Counted from the stretch's first letter, positions 49,717 to 59,151 are shown. The stretch: 64,000 nucleotides of DNA from Nocardioides agri (GCF_013778305.1 NZ_JACEIC010000002.1:3435669-3499668); one strand, 5' to 3'. A program made the numbers and translations. Notes: generated from the letters alone by a model not told the origin.

Positions 49717-50451
49717 ATGCGCGCGACCGTCGACGTCGAGACCGCCGACGGCACCGCCGAGGCCTACCTCACCGGCGAGCCGGGCGACCCCGGCGTGCTG
49801 CTCTACATGGACGCGATCGGGCTGCGGCCGCAGATCCAGGAGATGGCGGACCGGATCGCGGCGTGGGGGTACGTCGTGCTCGCGCCGCACGTGTTCTACC
49901 GCGAGGGCCGAGCCGCCGACTTCGTGCCGACCACCGACCTCCGGCGGCCCGCGGAGCGCGAGCGGTTTTTCGCCGGCGGGGTCATGGACCGGGTCCACCG
50001 GCTGACCCCGGAGCTCGCCGAGCGCGATGCCGCGGCCTGGGTCGCGGCGCTCCAGCAGCACGCCGGCGCCGGGCCGATCGGGGTCACCGGCTACTGCATG
50101 GGCGCCCGGCTCGCCGTGCGCACCGCCGGCTGGCACCCCGGCACGGTCGTCGCCGTAGGCGGCTTCCACGGCGGTGGCCTCGTGACCGACGCCCCCGACA
50201 GCCCGCACCGCTCGATCGCGGCGTCGACCGCGGACTACGCCTTCGGGCACGCCGACCAGGACCCCGGCATGCCGATCGAGGCCGTCGCTGCTCTCGAGGA
50301 GACGCTCCAGCAGGCGGGCCGCCCGCACGTCAACGAGATCTACGCGGGCGCCGCGCACGGCTTCACGATGGCCGACACGTCGGTCTACGACGAGTCGGCC
50401 ACCGAGCGGCACTTCGACGAGCTCCGCACGCTGCTCGACCGGACGCTCTGA
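49717..50451 (+). CDS. Dienelactone hydrolase family protein
   Basis: The protein has 244 residues, an alpha/beta hydrolase. The nucleophile Cys is in GYCMGARLA, the Asp is in a later FGHADQDPGM context and the His in GAAHGFTMAD, the DLH triad. It hydrolyses enol-lactones or similar esters in aromatic breakdown. With PaaI and PaaK it suggests a catabolic operon. Confidence 0.9.
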   Translation: MRATVDVETADGTAEAYLTGEPGDPGVLLYMDAIGLRPQIQEMADRIAAWGYVVLAPHVFYREGRAADFVPTTDLRRPAERERFFAGGVMDRVHRLTPELAERDAAAWVAALQQHAGAGPIGVTGYCMGARLAVRTAGWHPGTVVAVGGFHGGGLVTDAPDSPHRSIAASTADYAFGHADQDPGMPIEAVAALEETLQQAGRPHVNEIYAGAAHGFTMADTSVYDESATERHFDELRTLLDRTL

Positions 50452-50461
50452 CCCTCCTACC

Positions 50462-50887
50462 GTGGGCCGGGTGACCCCGGAGGAGATCGCCCGCGCGAGC
50501 GCCCGTGCGATGTGGACCGACGACCACGCGAGCCAGGCGCTCGGCATGAGCATCGACGCGGTGGGGCCGGGGACGGCGACCCTGCGGATGACCGTGCGCG
50601 ACGACATGGTCAACGGCCACGCGATCGGCCACGGGGGACTGACCTTCACGCTGGCGGACTCGGCGTTCGCCTTCGCGTGCAACTCCTACAACCGCCGCAC
50701 CGTGGCGGCCGGCGCAGAGATCCGGTTCCGCACGCCCACCCGCGCCGGGGACGTGCTGGTCGCCCGCGCCGTCGAGCGGGAGCGTGACGACCGCGACGGC
50801 ACCTACGACGTCACCGTCACCGCCGGCGACACGGTCGTGGCGACGTTCGTCGGCCGCAGCCGCGAGATCGGCGGGGCGTTCTGGTGA
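50462..50887 (+). CDS. paaI: PaaI-family hydroxyphenylacetyl-CoA thioesterase
   Basis: The protein has 141 residues, a hotdog fold with the PaaI pattern DMVNGHAIGHGGLTFTLADSAFAFACN and the catalytic Asp and His of this family in this stretch. It removes CoA from dead-end phenylacetyl-CoA epoxide products in the paa pathway. It starts at a GTG at 50462; a later in-frame GTG at 50471 is an alternative. It overlaps paaK by GTGA. Confidence 0.92.
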   Translation: MGRVTPEEIARASARAMWTDDHASQALGMSIDAVGPGTATLRMTVRDDMVNGHAIGHGGLTFTLADSAFAFACNSYNRRTVAAGAEIRFRTPTRAGDVLVARAVERERDDRDGTYDVTVTAGDTVVATFVGRSREIGGAFW

Positions 50888-52155
50888 GCGGAGAGATCCC
50901 CGCCCTGGACCGGGCCGAGCTCGAGGCGCTCCAGCTCGATCGACTGCGCGCGACGCTGCGCGCGGCGTACGAGGGCGTGCCGCACTACCACCGGGCCTTC
51001 CACGAGGCGGGCGTGCGGCCCGACGACCTGGGGTCGCTCGCCGACCTGGCTCGGTTCCCGTTCACGACGAAGGCCGACCTGCGCGCCAACTACCCCTTCG
51101 GGATGTTCGCGGTGCCGCGCGAGCAGGTGGCGCGGGTGCACGCGAGCAGCGGCACGACCGGCCGGCCGACCGTCGTCGGCTACACGCAGGCCGACCTCGA
51201 CACCTGGTCGGAGGTGATGGCGCGGTCGATCCGCGCCGCGGGCGGCCGGCCGGGCGACCTCGTGCACGTCGCCTACGGCTACGGGCTCTTCACCGGAGGC
51301 CTCGGCGCGCACTACGGCGCCGAGCGGCTCGGCTGCACGGTGGTGCCCGTCAGCGGCGGCATGACCGAGCGGCAGGTCCAGCTGATCGTCGACTTCGGGC
51401 CGCGGGTGATCATGGTGACGCCGTCGTACTTCCTCGCGATCCTCGACGAGATGGACCGCCAGGGGGTCGACCCGCGGTCGACGACGCTGGAGGTCGGGAT
51501 CTTCGGCGCCGAGCCGTGGACCGATGAGATGCGGCGCGCGGTCGAGGAGCGGTCGGGGATCCGCGCGGTCGACATCTACGGGCTGTCGGAGGTGATGGGC
51601 CCGGGCGTCTCCCAGGAGTCCGGCGAGACCCAGGACGGCCTGCACGTCTGGGAGGACCACTTCCTGCCCGAGGTGGTGGACCCGGTGACGCTGGAGCCGG
51701 TGGCCGACGGCGAGCGCGGCGAGCTGGTGTTCACCTCGCTCACCAAGCAGGCGATGCCGGTGGTGCGCTACCGCACCCGCGACCTGACCCGCCTGCTGCC
51801 CGGCACGGCCTACCCCGCGTTCCGGCGGATGGAGAAGGTCACCGGCCGCACCGACGACATGATGATCGTGCGGGGCGTCAACGTCTTCCCGAGCCAGGTC
51901 GAGGAGCAGATCCTCGCCATCGAGGGGCTCACCCCGCACTACCTCTGCGTGCTGACCCGTCCCGGCAGCCTCGACGAGCTCACCGTGCAGGTCGAGGCCG
52001 CGTCGACGTCGTACGACGCCGCGCTGGGCGCCCGCCTCGAGGAGCGGATCAAGCAGCGGATCGGCGTCACCGCCCGGGTCGAGGTGCTCGCGCCGCACGC
52101 GCTGGAGCGCTCGCTGGGCAAGGCCAAGCGGATCAGCGACCAGCGGCCGCGCTGA
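50884..52155 (+). CDS. paaK: Phenylacetate-CoA ligase
   Basis: The protein has 423 residues of the adenylate-forming superfamily. The AMP loop HASSGTTGRPTVVGYT near 87, IDIYGLSEVMGPG and the hinge YRTRDLTRLLPG are as in PaaK. It makes phenylacetyl-CoA, the first committed step of phenylacetate breakdown. The rest of the paa pathway is not in this window. GTGA overlap with paaI couples their translation. Confidence 0.94.
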   Translation: MSGEIPALDRAELEALQLDRLRATLRAAYEGVPHYHRAFHEAGVRPDDLGSLADLARFPFTTKADLRANYPFGMFAVPREQVARVHASSGTTGRPTVVGYTQADLDTWSEVMARSIRAAGGRPGDLVHVAYGYGLFTGGLGAHYGAERLGCTVVPVSGGMTERQVQLIVDFGPRVIMVTPSYFLAILDEMDRQGVDPRSTTLEVGIFGAEPWTDEMRRAVEERSGIRAVDIYGLSEVMGPGVSQESGETQDGLHVWEDHFLPEVVDPVTLEPVADGERGELVFTSLTKQAMPVVRYRTRDLTRLLPGTAYPAFRRMEKVTGRTDDMMIVRGVNVFPSQVEEQILAIEGLTPHYLCVLTRPGSLDELTVQVEAASTSYDAALGARLEERIKQRIGVTARVEVLAPHALERSLGKAKRISDQRPR

Positions 52156-52174
52156 GCGCAGGGGATGTGCCTCC

Positions 52175-53056
52175 TCAGGGGTTCGGACCGCGCCGGATCC
52201 AGGCCAGCAGCTCCTTGCCGAAGGGCAGCGGCACGCCGTCGTAGTCGTGGAGGAGCTCGTAGCCGTGGCCGTCGTCGGGCACCACGAGTCGGCTGCCCGC
52301 CGGGGCGCGCCGGACGATGGCGCGGGCGCGGGCCACGTCGTCCGGGCCCTCCTGCTCGGCCATCGCCACCAGCGCCGGCACCCGCAGCGCTCGCCCGCCG
52401 TGAGCGACCTCGATGCCGGGCCAGTCGACGGGCCCGGAGAGGTCGGCCACGGCGCTCACCCCGTCCAGGACGGCGCCGCTCATCAGCGCCACGCTGCCGC
52501 CCATCGAGGCGCCGACCACCACCACGCGCCGGGCTCCCAGCTCGCGCCGGGCATGCTCGACCGCCACGCGCACGGGCTCCGTCTGGTCGGCGTCGGTGAA
52601 GCGTCCGTCGCTGACGCCACGGCACGCGGACGCGCCGTACCGGCACAGGTCGACGACGAGAGCCGCGACGCCGGCGTCCGCCAGCTGCCGGGCGTAGGGG
52701 AGCCAGCCGCACAGACCGCCGCCGTCGGTCTGGTGCAGCAGCACCGCGACGGTGCGGCCGCTCCCGGCGAGCGCCGAGGGCACCGCGCCGACCGCTCGGT
52801 CGCGCAGCACACGGTAGTGCCAGCGCGCGGCGGTGACCTCCGGTGGTTGGGGGCCGCAGCGAGCGAGCGGGCCGTCGATCGTCTGCCACGGCACCGCGGT
52901 GGGCGACGGCGTCGCAGCGGTCGTCGGGGACGCCACCTCGCGGTCGCCGCGATCGTCCGCGCCGGAGCGTGAACACGCTGCCCCCAGCGGGACCGCGAGG
53001 AGGAGCAGGGTCGAGAGGAGAAGGCGGAGGCGGGTGGTGCGGGAGGGCCGAGGCAT
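52175..53056 (-). CDS. Lipoprotein alpha/beta hydrolase
   Basis: The protein has 293 residues with a lipoprotein signal: a basic n-region, a Leu-rich core and the lipobox LGAAC. After a Thr/Pro-rich linker the alpha/beta fold shows the nucleophile elbow VVGASMGGSVAL and the later Asp/His in VPDDGHGYELL. It should be a membrane-anchored outer-face esterase or lipase. It is divergent from a MarR gene with an 18-bp palindrome 11 bp upstream of its start, so it is probably the target of that regulator. Confidence 0.88.
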   Translation of the reverse strand: MPRPSRTTRLRLLLSTLLLLAVPLGAACSRSGADDRGDREVASPTTAATPSPTAVPWQTIDGPLARCGPQPPEVTAARWHYRVLRDRAVGAVPSALAGSGRTVAVLLHQTDGGGLCGWLPYARQLADAGVAALVVDLCRYGASACRGVSDGRFTDADQTEPVRVAVEHARRELGARRVVVVGASMGGSVALMSGAVLDGVSAVADLSGPVDWPGIEVAHGGRALRVPALVAMAEQEGPDDVARARAIVRRAPAGSRLVVPDDGHGYELLHDYDGVPLPFGKELLAWIRRGPNP

Positions 53057-53066
53057 GCCGGGAGAA

Positions 53067-53084
53067 TAGTACGAGTTCGTACTA
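53067..53084. promoter_or_regulatory. Perfect 18-bp MarR-type operator
   Basis: TAGTACGAGTTCGTACTA has 8-bp arms around GT. On the minus strand it overlaps TACTAT, a -10 box 9 nt before the hydrolase ATG. On the plus strand it reaches the -35 position of the MarR promoter (CAGACT at 53106-53111, 6 nt before the ATG). Confidence 0.8.
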
Positions 53085-53117
53085 GATGGCCACGGTCGGG
53101 CGTGCCAGACTGCGCCC

Positions 53118-53618
53118 ATGACGACGTCCGAGCGGCAGGTCGGTGTGAGCGACGGCAACGTCGTCCTCGACCTCTTCGTGCTCCAGCAGCGCATCGCCGA
53201 GCTCATGGAGCTGGCGCTCGACGGCACCGACGTCCGCCCGGCCGAGTACGCCGTCTACAGCCAGCTCGGCATCGCTCCCATGACCCCTCGGGACCTGGGG
53301 GCGCGGCTCGGCGTCACCCCCTCGACCATGACCGGCCACCTGGCCGCTCTCGCACGGCGCGGGCACGTGCGCAAGGTGGCGCAGGCGGAGGACCGGCGCT
53401 CCTACCGGGTCGAGCTGACGGCCTCCGGCCGGCGGACGCTGGAGATCTGCCGGACGGGCTTCCGGGCGATGCTCGCCCGGCTGGAGACGGGGCTGCCGGT
53501 CCCCGCGTCCGAGGTCCGCGCCGTGCTGGCCGGGGTCGAGCGGACGGCCGCGGGAGTCGCTGCCGACCTCAGGGCGGAGGTCAGAAGACCTCAGGCAGCT
53601 GCGAGGCCCGGCCGGTGA
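53118..53618 (+). CDS. MarR-family regulator
   Basis: The protein has 166 residues. The winged helix lies at about 40-110, with RPAEYAVYSQLG, MTPRDLGARLGVTPSTMTGHL and the wing AEDRRSYRVELTASG. It probably binds the palindrome at 53067-53084 and controls both itself and the lipoprotein hydrolase. The ligand is unknown. Its 3' end overlaps the convergent enoyl-CoA hydratase by 38 bp. Confidence 0.9.
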   Translation: MTTSERQVGVSDGNVVLDLFVLQQRIAELMELALDGTDVRPAEYAVYSQLGIAPMTPRDLGARLGVTPSTMTGHLAALARRGHVRKVAQAEDRRSYRVELTASGRRTLEICRTGFRAMLARLETGLPVPASEVRAVLAGVERTAAGVAADLRAEVRRPQAAARPGR

Positions 53619-54447
53619 ACCGCGGACTCCGCTTCTCGAGGAACGCGGCCACGCCCTCCTTGCCGTCGCCGATCGACTGCCAGTACATCGCCAGCGAGTC
53701 CGAGAGGTGCGCCTCGAGCGGCTCGGCTGCCGCGCTGTTGCGGTAGAGCAGCCGCTTGGCCAGGCCGAGGGCGGCGGGGGAGCGGTCGACGACGAAGGAC
53801 CGCGCGAGCTCCTGCGCCGCGGGCAGCAGGTCGTCGGGCTCGTGCACGCTGCGCACCAGCCGTCCGGCGAGCGCCGCGTCGGCGTCGAGGATCTCGGCGG
53901 AGTAGACCCACTCCAGCGCCTGCTGGATGCCGACGATGCGCGGGAGGAACCACGTCGACGCCGCCTCCGGCACGATGCCGAGGCGACCGAAGACGAACCC
54001 GATGCGCGCCTTCGTCGACGCGAGCCGCAGGTCCATCGCGAGCGTCATCGTCGCCCCGATGCCGACGGCGGGCCCGTTGATCGCGGCGATGACCGGCTTG
54101 GGCAGCGCGTGGATCGCGAGCGTGACCTTGCCGCCGGTGTCGCGGACGCCCTCGTCGTACGGCGCCTCGTCGTACGACGCGCGGAACTCGGCGACGCTCG
54201 GGCGGAGGCCCTCGTCGAGGCCGAAGACGTTGCCGGTGGCGTTGAGGTCCATGCCGGCGCAGAACGCCCGCCCGGCGCCGGTGACGACGACGGCGCGGAC
54301 CGACTCGTCCCACGCGTCCTCACGGAAGAACCGCACGAGCTCGCCGGCCATGGTCAGGTCGAAGGCGTTGAGGTGGTCGGGCCGGTGCAGCGTCAGCGTG
54401 CCGACACCGTCCGGGTCGACCTCCCAGCGGAGGGTCTCGTAGGTCAC
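53581..54447 (-). CDS. Enoyl-CoA hydratase/isomerase
   Basis: The protein has 288 residues of the crotonase fold. The oxyanion regions are GRAFCAGMDLNATG and NGPAVGIGATMTLAMDLRLAS, and the Glu position is in GIVPEAASTWFLPRIVG. It hydrates 2-enoyl-CoA or isomerises double bonds. Start is GTG, overlapping the stop of the LCP gene (GTGA). It lies downstream of the LCP gene in the same leftward operon. Confidence 0.93.
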   Translation of the reverse strand: MTYETLRWEVDPDGVGTLTLHRPDHLNAFDLTMAGELVRFFREDAWDESVRAVVVTGAGRAFCAGMDLNATGNVFGLDEGLRPSVAEFRASYDEAPYDEGVRDTGGKVTLAIHALPKPVIAAINGPAVGIGATMTLAMDLRLASTKARIGFVFGRLGIVPEAASTWFLPRIVGIQQALEWVYSAEILDADAALAGRLVRSVHEPDDLLPAAQELARSFVVDRSPAALGLAKRLLYRNSAAAEPLEAHLSDSLAMYWQSIGDGKEGVAAFLEKRSPRFTGRASQLPEVF

Positions 54448-55700
54448 GAGATCCCGCCGTCGGCCTGGCAGAGGGCCTTGGGCATGTCGCCGACGGTGTC
54501 CTTGCGGATGTGGCCGAACATCCGCTCCGACCGCTCCTCGTCCCAGCGCACCTCGAGGCTGGCCAGCGGGACGACGCAGCTGAGATCGACGTGGGTCATC
54601 GCCATCGCCCAGCGGCCGGCCTGCACCGGGCCCATGCCCTCACCGAAGGCGAAGAAGTCCGGCACGGCGCTGACCAGCCGCCAGTAGCGCACCGGGTTGA
54701 TGAACGTCCACGGCGAGAGCACCGCGTCGCCGACGGCGGCGACCACCTCGCGCTGGTGCTTGACCCGCGCGATGTCGCCGATGCCCGAGGTGTGCCGGGA
54801 GCGGGAGTAGGCCAGCGCCGTCTTACCGTCGGCCTCCTGGCAGCCCTTCTTGACGTCGAGCCCCGCGAGCGGGTCCTTCATGGCGGTCTCGGGACAGATC
54901 TCGATCCCGCCGACCGCGTCGACGACCCCGGCGACCCCGCCGAGCCCGATCTCGACGTAGTCGTCGATGCGGATGCCGGTGTTCTGCTCGACGGTGCGCA
55001 CCAGCAGCTTCGGGCCGCCGTAGGCGTAGGCGGCGTTGATCTTGGACGTGCCCCGGCCCGGGATGTCGACGATGGAGTCGCGCGGGAGCGACATGAGGAG
55101 GTTCGGGCCGTCGCCGGTGTGCAGGACCATGATCGTGTCGGCGAGGTGGCTGCCGGAGTTGCCGGTGGCGAGCTCCTTGCGCTCCTCCTTGCTCAGGCCG
55201 GCGCGTGAGTCGCTGCCGACCATGAGGTACGTCGTGCCCGGCTGGTCGGCGGGACGGTCGCCCTCGGGCTCCCACTCGACCTTCTCGACCTTGCCCCACA
55301 CGTAGAGCGGCACCACCACGAGGTAGGCGACCCACAGCAGCAGGAGGACCAGCACGATCCGCAGCCAGCGGCGGACGCCGCCGCGACGGCGGGGCCGGCG
55401 CGGACGCCGCCCGCCGGGGTCGCCCGGGGTCGGCGCGAGCGGGGGCGGCGTCGGCGGCGTGCCGGCCGACTGCGCCGCCGCGGGGGCGGACGCCGAGGAG
55501 GGGCGGGACATGGTGGGCATCATCCGGGTCTCGTCGGGCCGCGGCGGGCGCGGGGGGCCGTCGCTGGTGCTCGGGGACGGGCTCGGCGAGGCGGGCTGGC
55601 CGCCCTGCGGGCCGGGTCGGCCGGGTTGGCCGCCGTACAACCAGTGGTACTCCGGCGTGCCCTCCGCGGGGCCGTCCTCGCCGCGGGGACGCTCGTTCAT
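54444..55700 (-). CDS. LytR-CpsA-Psr (LCP) family protein
   Basis: The protein has 418 residues. A Pro/Ser-rich cytoplasmic tail (about 1-105) and a single membrane helix (IVLVLLLLWVAYLVVVPLYV) precede the LCP domain, with GSDSRAG, LLMSLPRDSIVDIPG, KINAAYAYGG and ALAYSRSRHT. LCP enzymes transfer lipid-linked glycopolymers to peptidoglycan. With the adjacent divergent LCP and the galactan genes this one probably attaches the polymer made here. Confidence 0.9.
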   Translation of the reverse strand: MNERPRGEDGPAEGTPEYHWLYGGQPGRPGPQGGQPASPSPSPSTSDGPPRPPRPDETRMMPTMSRPSSASAPAAAQSAGTPPTPPPLAPTPGDPGGRRPRRPRRRGGVRRWLRIVLVLLLLWVAYLVVVPLYVWGKVEKVEWEPEGDRPADQPGTTYLMVGSDSRAGLSKEERKELATGNSGSHLADTIMVLHTGDGPNLLMSLPRDSIVDIPGRGTSKINAAYAYGGPKLLVRTVEQNTGIRIDDYVEIGLGGVAGVVDAVGGIEICPETAMKDPLAGLDVKKGCQEADGKTALAYSRSRHTSGIGDIARVKHQREVVAAVGDAVLSPWTFINPVRYWRLVSAVPDFFAFGEGMGPVQAGRWAMAMTHVDLSCVVPLASLEVRWDEERSERMFGHIRKDTVGDMPKALCQADGGIS

Positions 55701-55836
55701 GCCCGCGACGGTACCGGGTGTGCCCGCGTGGCTCGGGATCGCCCGGCGCGTCGTGCGCGGTGTGGCGGTTGTGACTGGTGATACTGACGAGGCACCACCC
55801 CTTCCCCGTTCGACTCTCCCGGAGAGAGGCTCATCG

Positions 55837-57276
55837 ATGCCGCCCGCCCCTTCCCCCGGGTCGCAGACCGCCCGCGTGACCGTCGCCGAGCGCGCCGCCC
55901 GCGTGCGCTTCCGCCGCGCCGTCGCGCTGATGCTGATGACGCTGGTGCTGCCGGGGTCGGCGCAGCTGGTCGCGGGCAACCGCCGGGTCGGCATCATCGC
56001 GCTGCGGATCTGGGCCGGGCTGGTCGTGACCTTCGTGGTCGGGCTGGTGGTCGGGGTGGTCTGGCACGAGCTCTTCCTCTGGCTCGCCTTCGACACCGGT
56101 GCGCTGCTGTGGCTGCGGCTGCTGCTGACCGGGCTCGCGATCGGCTGGGCCCTGCTGTTCTTCGACGCCTGGCGGCTGGGCCAGCCCCTCACGCTGACGA
56201 TGCCGCACCGCCGCGCCGCGATCGGCGTCCACGGCGTGCTCTGCTTCTCGATCGCCGCCTGCCTGCTGTTCGGCGCGCACCTGGTCGGCGTCCAGCGCTC
56301 GTTCATCCTCGCGATGTCCGGCGACGGCGAGGCCACCGGAGCCCACGACGGTCGCTACAACGTGCTGCTGCTCGGCGGCGACGCCGGCGCCGGACGCTGG
56401 GGCCTGCGCCCCGACTCGATGACGGTCGCGAGCATCGACGCCGACACCGGCCGCACGGTGCTGGTGTCGCTGCCGCGCAACATGCAGAACTTCCCCTTCC
56501 GCAAGGGCTCGGTCATGGAGGAGCAGTTCCCCGACGGGTTCGACGCCGACTACCTCAACGGCGTGAGCACCTGGGCGATGGACAACACCGAGCTCTTCCC
56601 CGACTCCGACCACCCCGGCGTGGACGCGACGATCTCGGCGGTCGAGGGCATCACCGGGCTGAAGATCAACTACTGGGTGATGGTGAACCTCGAGGGCTTC
56701 AAGGACCTCGTCGACGCGGTCGGCGGCGTCACGCTCAACGTGCGTCAGCCCATCCCGGTGGGCGGCCTCGGCAGCGACGTCACCGGCTACATCCAGCCCG
56801 GCGTACGCAAGCTCGACGGCCACGACACCCTGTGGTTCGCGCGCGCCCGTGACGACTCGGACGACTACTCCCGGATGGCGCGGCAGAAGTGCGTGATGAG
56901 CGCGATGCTCCGCCAGGTCAGCCCGCAGTCCGCGCTCACCAACTTCGCCGACATCGCGAAGGCCAGCTCCGACATGGTGTCGACGAGCGTGCCCGCGAGC
57001 GAGTTCGGCGACTTCCTCCAGCTCGCGCTCAAGGCCCGCAGCCAGAAGGTGTCGACGCTGTCGCTGGTGCCGCCGATGATCAACACCGCCCACCCCGACA
57101 TCAAGCTCGTCAGGAGCAAGGTCGCGCGGGCCATCGACCGCGCCGAGGGCGACGCCCCGGCCGGGTCGGGCACGAAGGCCCACGCCGACGGCGAGACCGT
57201 CACCGGCGGCTCGCTCGGCTCCCTGAGCACCGGGTACGCCGCCAACGAGTCCGACGACCTCGACGCGGCCTGCTGA
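55837..57276 (+). CDS. LCP-family protein with extra membrane helices
   Basis: The protein has 479 residues. GGAGAGAGG precedes the ATG. Four hydrophobic segments fill about 30-155, more than the usual single anchor. The LCP domain then shows LLLGGDAGAGRWGLRPDSMT, VLVSLPRNMQ and LWFARARDDSDDYSRMARQ. It is a second wall-polymer ligase and is upstream of the galactan genes, 25 bp before the first glycosyltransferase start. Confidence 0.9.
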   Translation: MPPAPSPGSQTARVTVAERAARVRFRRAVALMLMTLVLPGSAQLVAGNRRVGIIALRIWAGLVVTFVVGLVVGVVWHELFLWLAFDTGALLWLRLLLTGLAIGWALLFFDAWRLGQPLTLTMPHRRAAIGVHGVLCFSIAACLLFGAHLVGVQRSFILAMSGDGEATGAHDGRYNVLLLGGDAGAGRWGLRPDSMTVASIDADTGRTVLVSLPRNMQNFPFRKGSVMEEQFPDGFDADYLNGVSTWAMDNTELFPDSDHPGVDATISAVEGITGLKINYWVMVNLEGFKDLVDAVGGVTLNVRQPIPVGGLGSDVTGYIQPGVRKLDGHDTLWFARARDDSDDYSRMARQKCVMSAMLRQVSPQSALTNFADIAKASSDMVSTSVPASEFGDFLQLALKARSQKVSTLSLVPPMINTAHPDIKLVRSKVARAIDRAEGDAPAGSGTKAHADGETVTGGSLGSLSTGYAANESDDLDAAC

Positions 57277-57288
57277 CAGGTCCGCCTC

Positions 57289-57294
57289 TAGGGT
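57289..57294 (+). promoter_or_regulatory. -10 box of the GlfT1-like gene
   Basis: TAGGGT is 7 nt before the GTG at 57302. No Shine-Dalgarno is present. The start is chosen on this basis, since a GTG at 57293 is also in frame. Confidence 0.45.
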
Positions 57295-57301
57295 GGTCGC
57301 C

Positions 57302-58249
57302 GTGCCCGACCAGCCCGACGTACGCCGCATCGCCGCGGTCGTCGTCACCCACAACCGGCTGGGCCTGCTCCAACGGCTGCTGGAGCGGCTCGACCAGGTG
57401 CCGGGACTGACCGAGGTGCTGGTGGTCGACAACGCCTCGACCGACGGCACAGGGGAGTGGCTGGCCGGTCTGGCCGACCGCGACGCCGGGGACGACCACC
57501 GCACCGTGCCGGTGCTGGGCCGGACGCTCGCCATCAACAGCGGCGGCGCCGGTGGCTTCCACGACGGCCTGGAGTGGGCGATGGAGCGGGGCGCGGACCT
57601 GGCCTGGCTGATGGACGACGACGGTCTGCCCGAGGCCGGCTGCCTCACTCGGCTGCTGGCCGAGCCCGACCTGGACTTCTGGGGTCCGCTCGTGGTCGAC
57701 GAGGGCGACCCCGACCGGCTGGTCTTCCCGATCCGCCTGCCCGGCGGCACCCGCGTGGTGCACCGCCTGGCCGACGTCGAGCGCGCCGCGGTCGACGGCC
57801 GGATCGAGGGCATCGTGATCCCGTTCAACGGCGTGCTCGTCACCCGCGACCTGGTGGAGCGGATCGGGCTGCCGCGCGCGGAGTTCTTCATCTGGGGCGA
57901 CGACCACGAGTACCGTCTGCGCGCCGAGGCGGCCGGCGCCCGGATCGCCACGGTCGTCGCCGCCCGCGTCGAGCACCCGTCGGTCGGCGACCTCGGGACG
58001 CCGATGATGTTCGGGCGCACGACGTACAACCACAGCCCGAGCGAGCTCAAGGCCTACTGCATGGCGCGCAACAACACCGTCAACCTCCGCGACTACCGCG
58101 GCTGGCCGCACGTGCTGCTCTTCTGGCTCAAGACCGTCTGGTTCTACCTGCTCACCCGCCGCGAGCCGGGTCGGATCGCGCTGAGCGCACGGGCGGCGTA
58201 CGCCGGGCTGCGCGGCGACTTCACCGGGCACCGGAGGTACCTGCGGTGA
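57302..58249 (+). CDS. GT2 glycosyltransferase, GlfT1-like
   Basis: The protein has 315 residues. The GT-A fold starts VVVTHNRLGLLQRLL, has VVDNASTDGTGEWL and the metal-binding DDD in LMDDDGLPEAG, and a late acceptor region with FIWGDDHEYRLR. The end, with YLLTRREPGRI, recalls mycobacterial GlfT1, which adds the first galactofuranose residues. It is therefore probably a galactofuranosyltransferase that starts the polymer on a rhamnosyl-type acceptor. GTGA overlap joins it to the next gene. Confidence 0.85.
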   Translation: MPDQPDVRRIAAVVVTHNRLGLLQRLLERLDQVPGLTEVLVVDNASTDGTGEWLAGLADRDAGDDHRTVPVLGRTLAINSGGAGGFHDGLEWAMERGADLAWLMDDDGLPEAGCLTRLLAEPDLDFWGPLVVDEGDPDRLVFPIRLPGGTRVVHRLADVERAAVDGRIEGIVIPFNGVLVTRDLVERIGLPRAEFFIWGDDHEYRLRAEAAGARIATVVAARVEHPSVGDLGTPMMFGRTTYNHSPSELKAYCMARNNTVNLRDYRGWPHVLLFWLKTVWFYLLTRREPGRIALSARAAYAGLRGDFTGHRRYLR

Positions 58250-59145
58250 GCGAGTCCGTCGCCGTGGTGGTGGTGACCTACAACCGCGCCGACCTCCTCG
58301 AGCGGATGCTCGCCGGGTTGGCCGCGCTCGACCCCGCGCCGGACGCGGTCATCGTCGTCGACAACGCCAGCACCGACCACACGCCCGCCGTGCTGGCCGC
58401 CTGCGAGATCGCGGGCCTGGAGGTCCTCCGTACGGCCGACAACCTCGGTGGCGCCGGCGGGTTCCACCACGGCGTGCGCGAGGCCTACGCCCGCGGCTTC
58501 GACCGGATCTGGCTGATGGACGACGACGTCGTCCCGGCGACCGACTGCCTGGGCGTGCTGCTCGCCGAGGACGCGGACTGCCTGATGGCGGTCCGCGAGG
58601 ACGTCGCCGGCCGGCTCGTCGAGAAGGCGGCCACCCGCTTCGACCTGCGCAACCCGCTGGCGATCCGTCCGAAGACCGGCATGGTCGAGACGGCGTACGG
58701 CGAGCGCAGCCGGATGCCCGCCCGGGTCGAGATCGAGAACGTCGCCTTCGAGGGCTTCATGGTCCGGCGCCGCGTCATCGACGTGATCGGGCTGCCCGAC
58801 CCGTCGTACTTCATCTTCTACGACGACGTGGACTTCGCCCTGCGCGCCCGCCGCGCCGGCTTCACGATCTGGGCGGTGCGCGACGCCGTGCTGGTGCGCC
58901 AGCTCGACTTCGACCAGCAGCACGACCTGAGCGGCTGGAAGGGCTACTACATGTACCGCAACCTCTTCGCGGTGCACCTCCGGTACGGCGAGAACGCGCT
59001 GGTCAGGCTCAAGCCGTGGCTGATCACCGCGGCGGTCGTGCTGCTGAGCCCGCTGCGCGGCGGGCGGCGCGAGGCCGCCAATGTGATCCGCGCCATGCGC
59101 GACGCGCGCGGAATGCGGTCCGTGCCCACCCGATCCGTAGACTGA
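58246..59145 (+). CDS. GT2 glycosyltransferase
   Basis: The protein has 299 residues. It has VVVVTYNRADLLERMLAGL, IVVDNASTDHTPAVL, the nucleotide-binding NLGGAGGFHHGVREA and the DDD of WLMDDDVVPAT. FYDDVDFALRARRAG holds a probable acceptor-site acid. It is related to the neighbour and to GlfT1/GlfT2 and may act on rhamnose or galactofuranose. A hydrophobic stretch near the C-terminus (PWLITAAVVLLSPLRGG) suggests membrane contact. Its exact linkage is not predictable. Confidence 0.85.
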   Translation: MSESVAVVVVTYNRADLLERMLAGLAALDPAPDAVIVVDNASTDHTPAVLAACEIAGLEVLRTADNLGGAGGFHHGVREAYARGFDRIWLMDDDVVPATDCLGVLLAEDADCLMAVREDVAGRLVEKAATRFDLRNPLAIRPKTGMVETAYGERSRMPARVEIENVAFEGFMVRRRVIDVIGLPDPSYFIFYDDVDFALRARRAGFTIWAVRDAVLVRQLDFDQQHDLSGWKGYYMYRNLFAVHLRYGENALVRLKPWLITAAVVLLSPLRGGRREAANVIRAMRDARGMRSVPTRSVD

Positions 59146-59151
59146 CCCATC

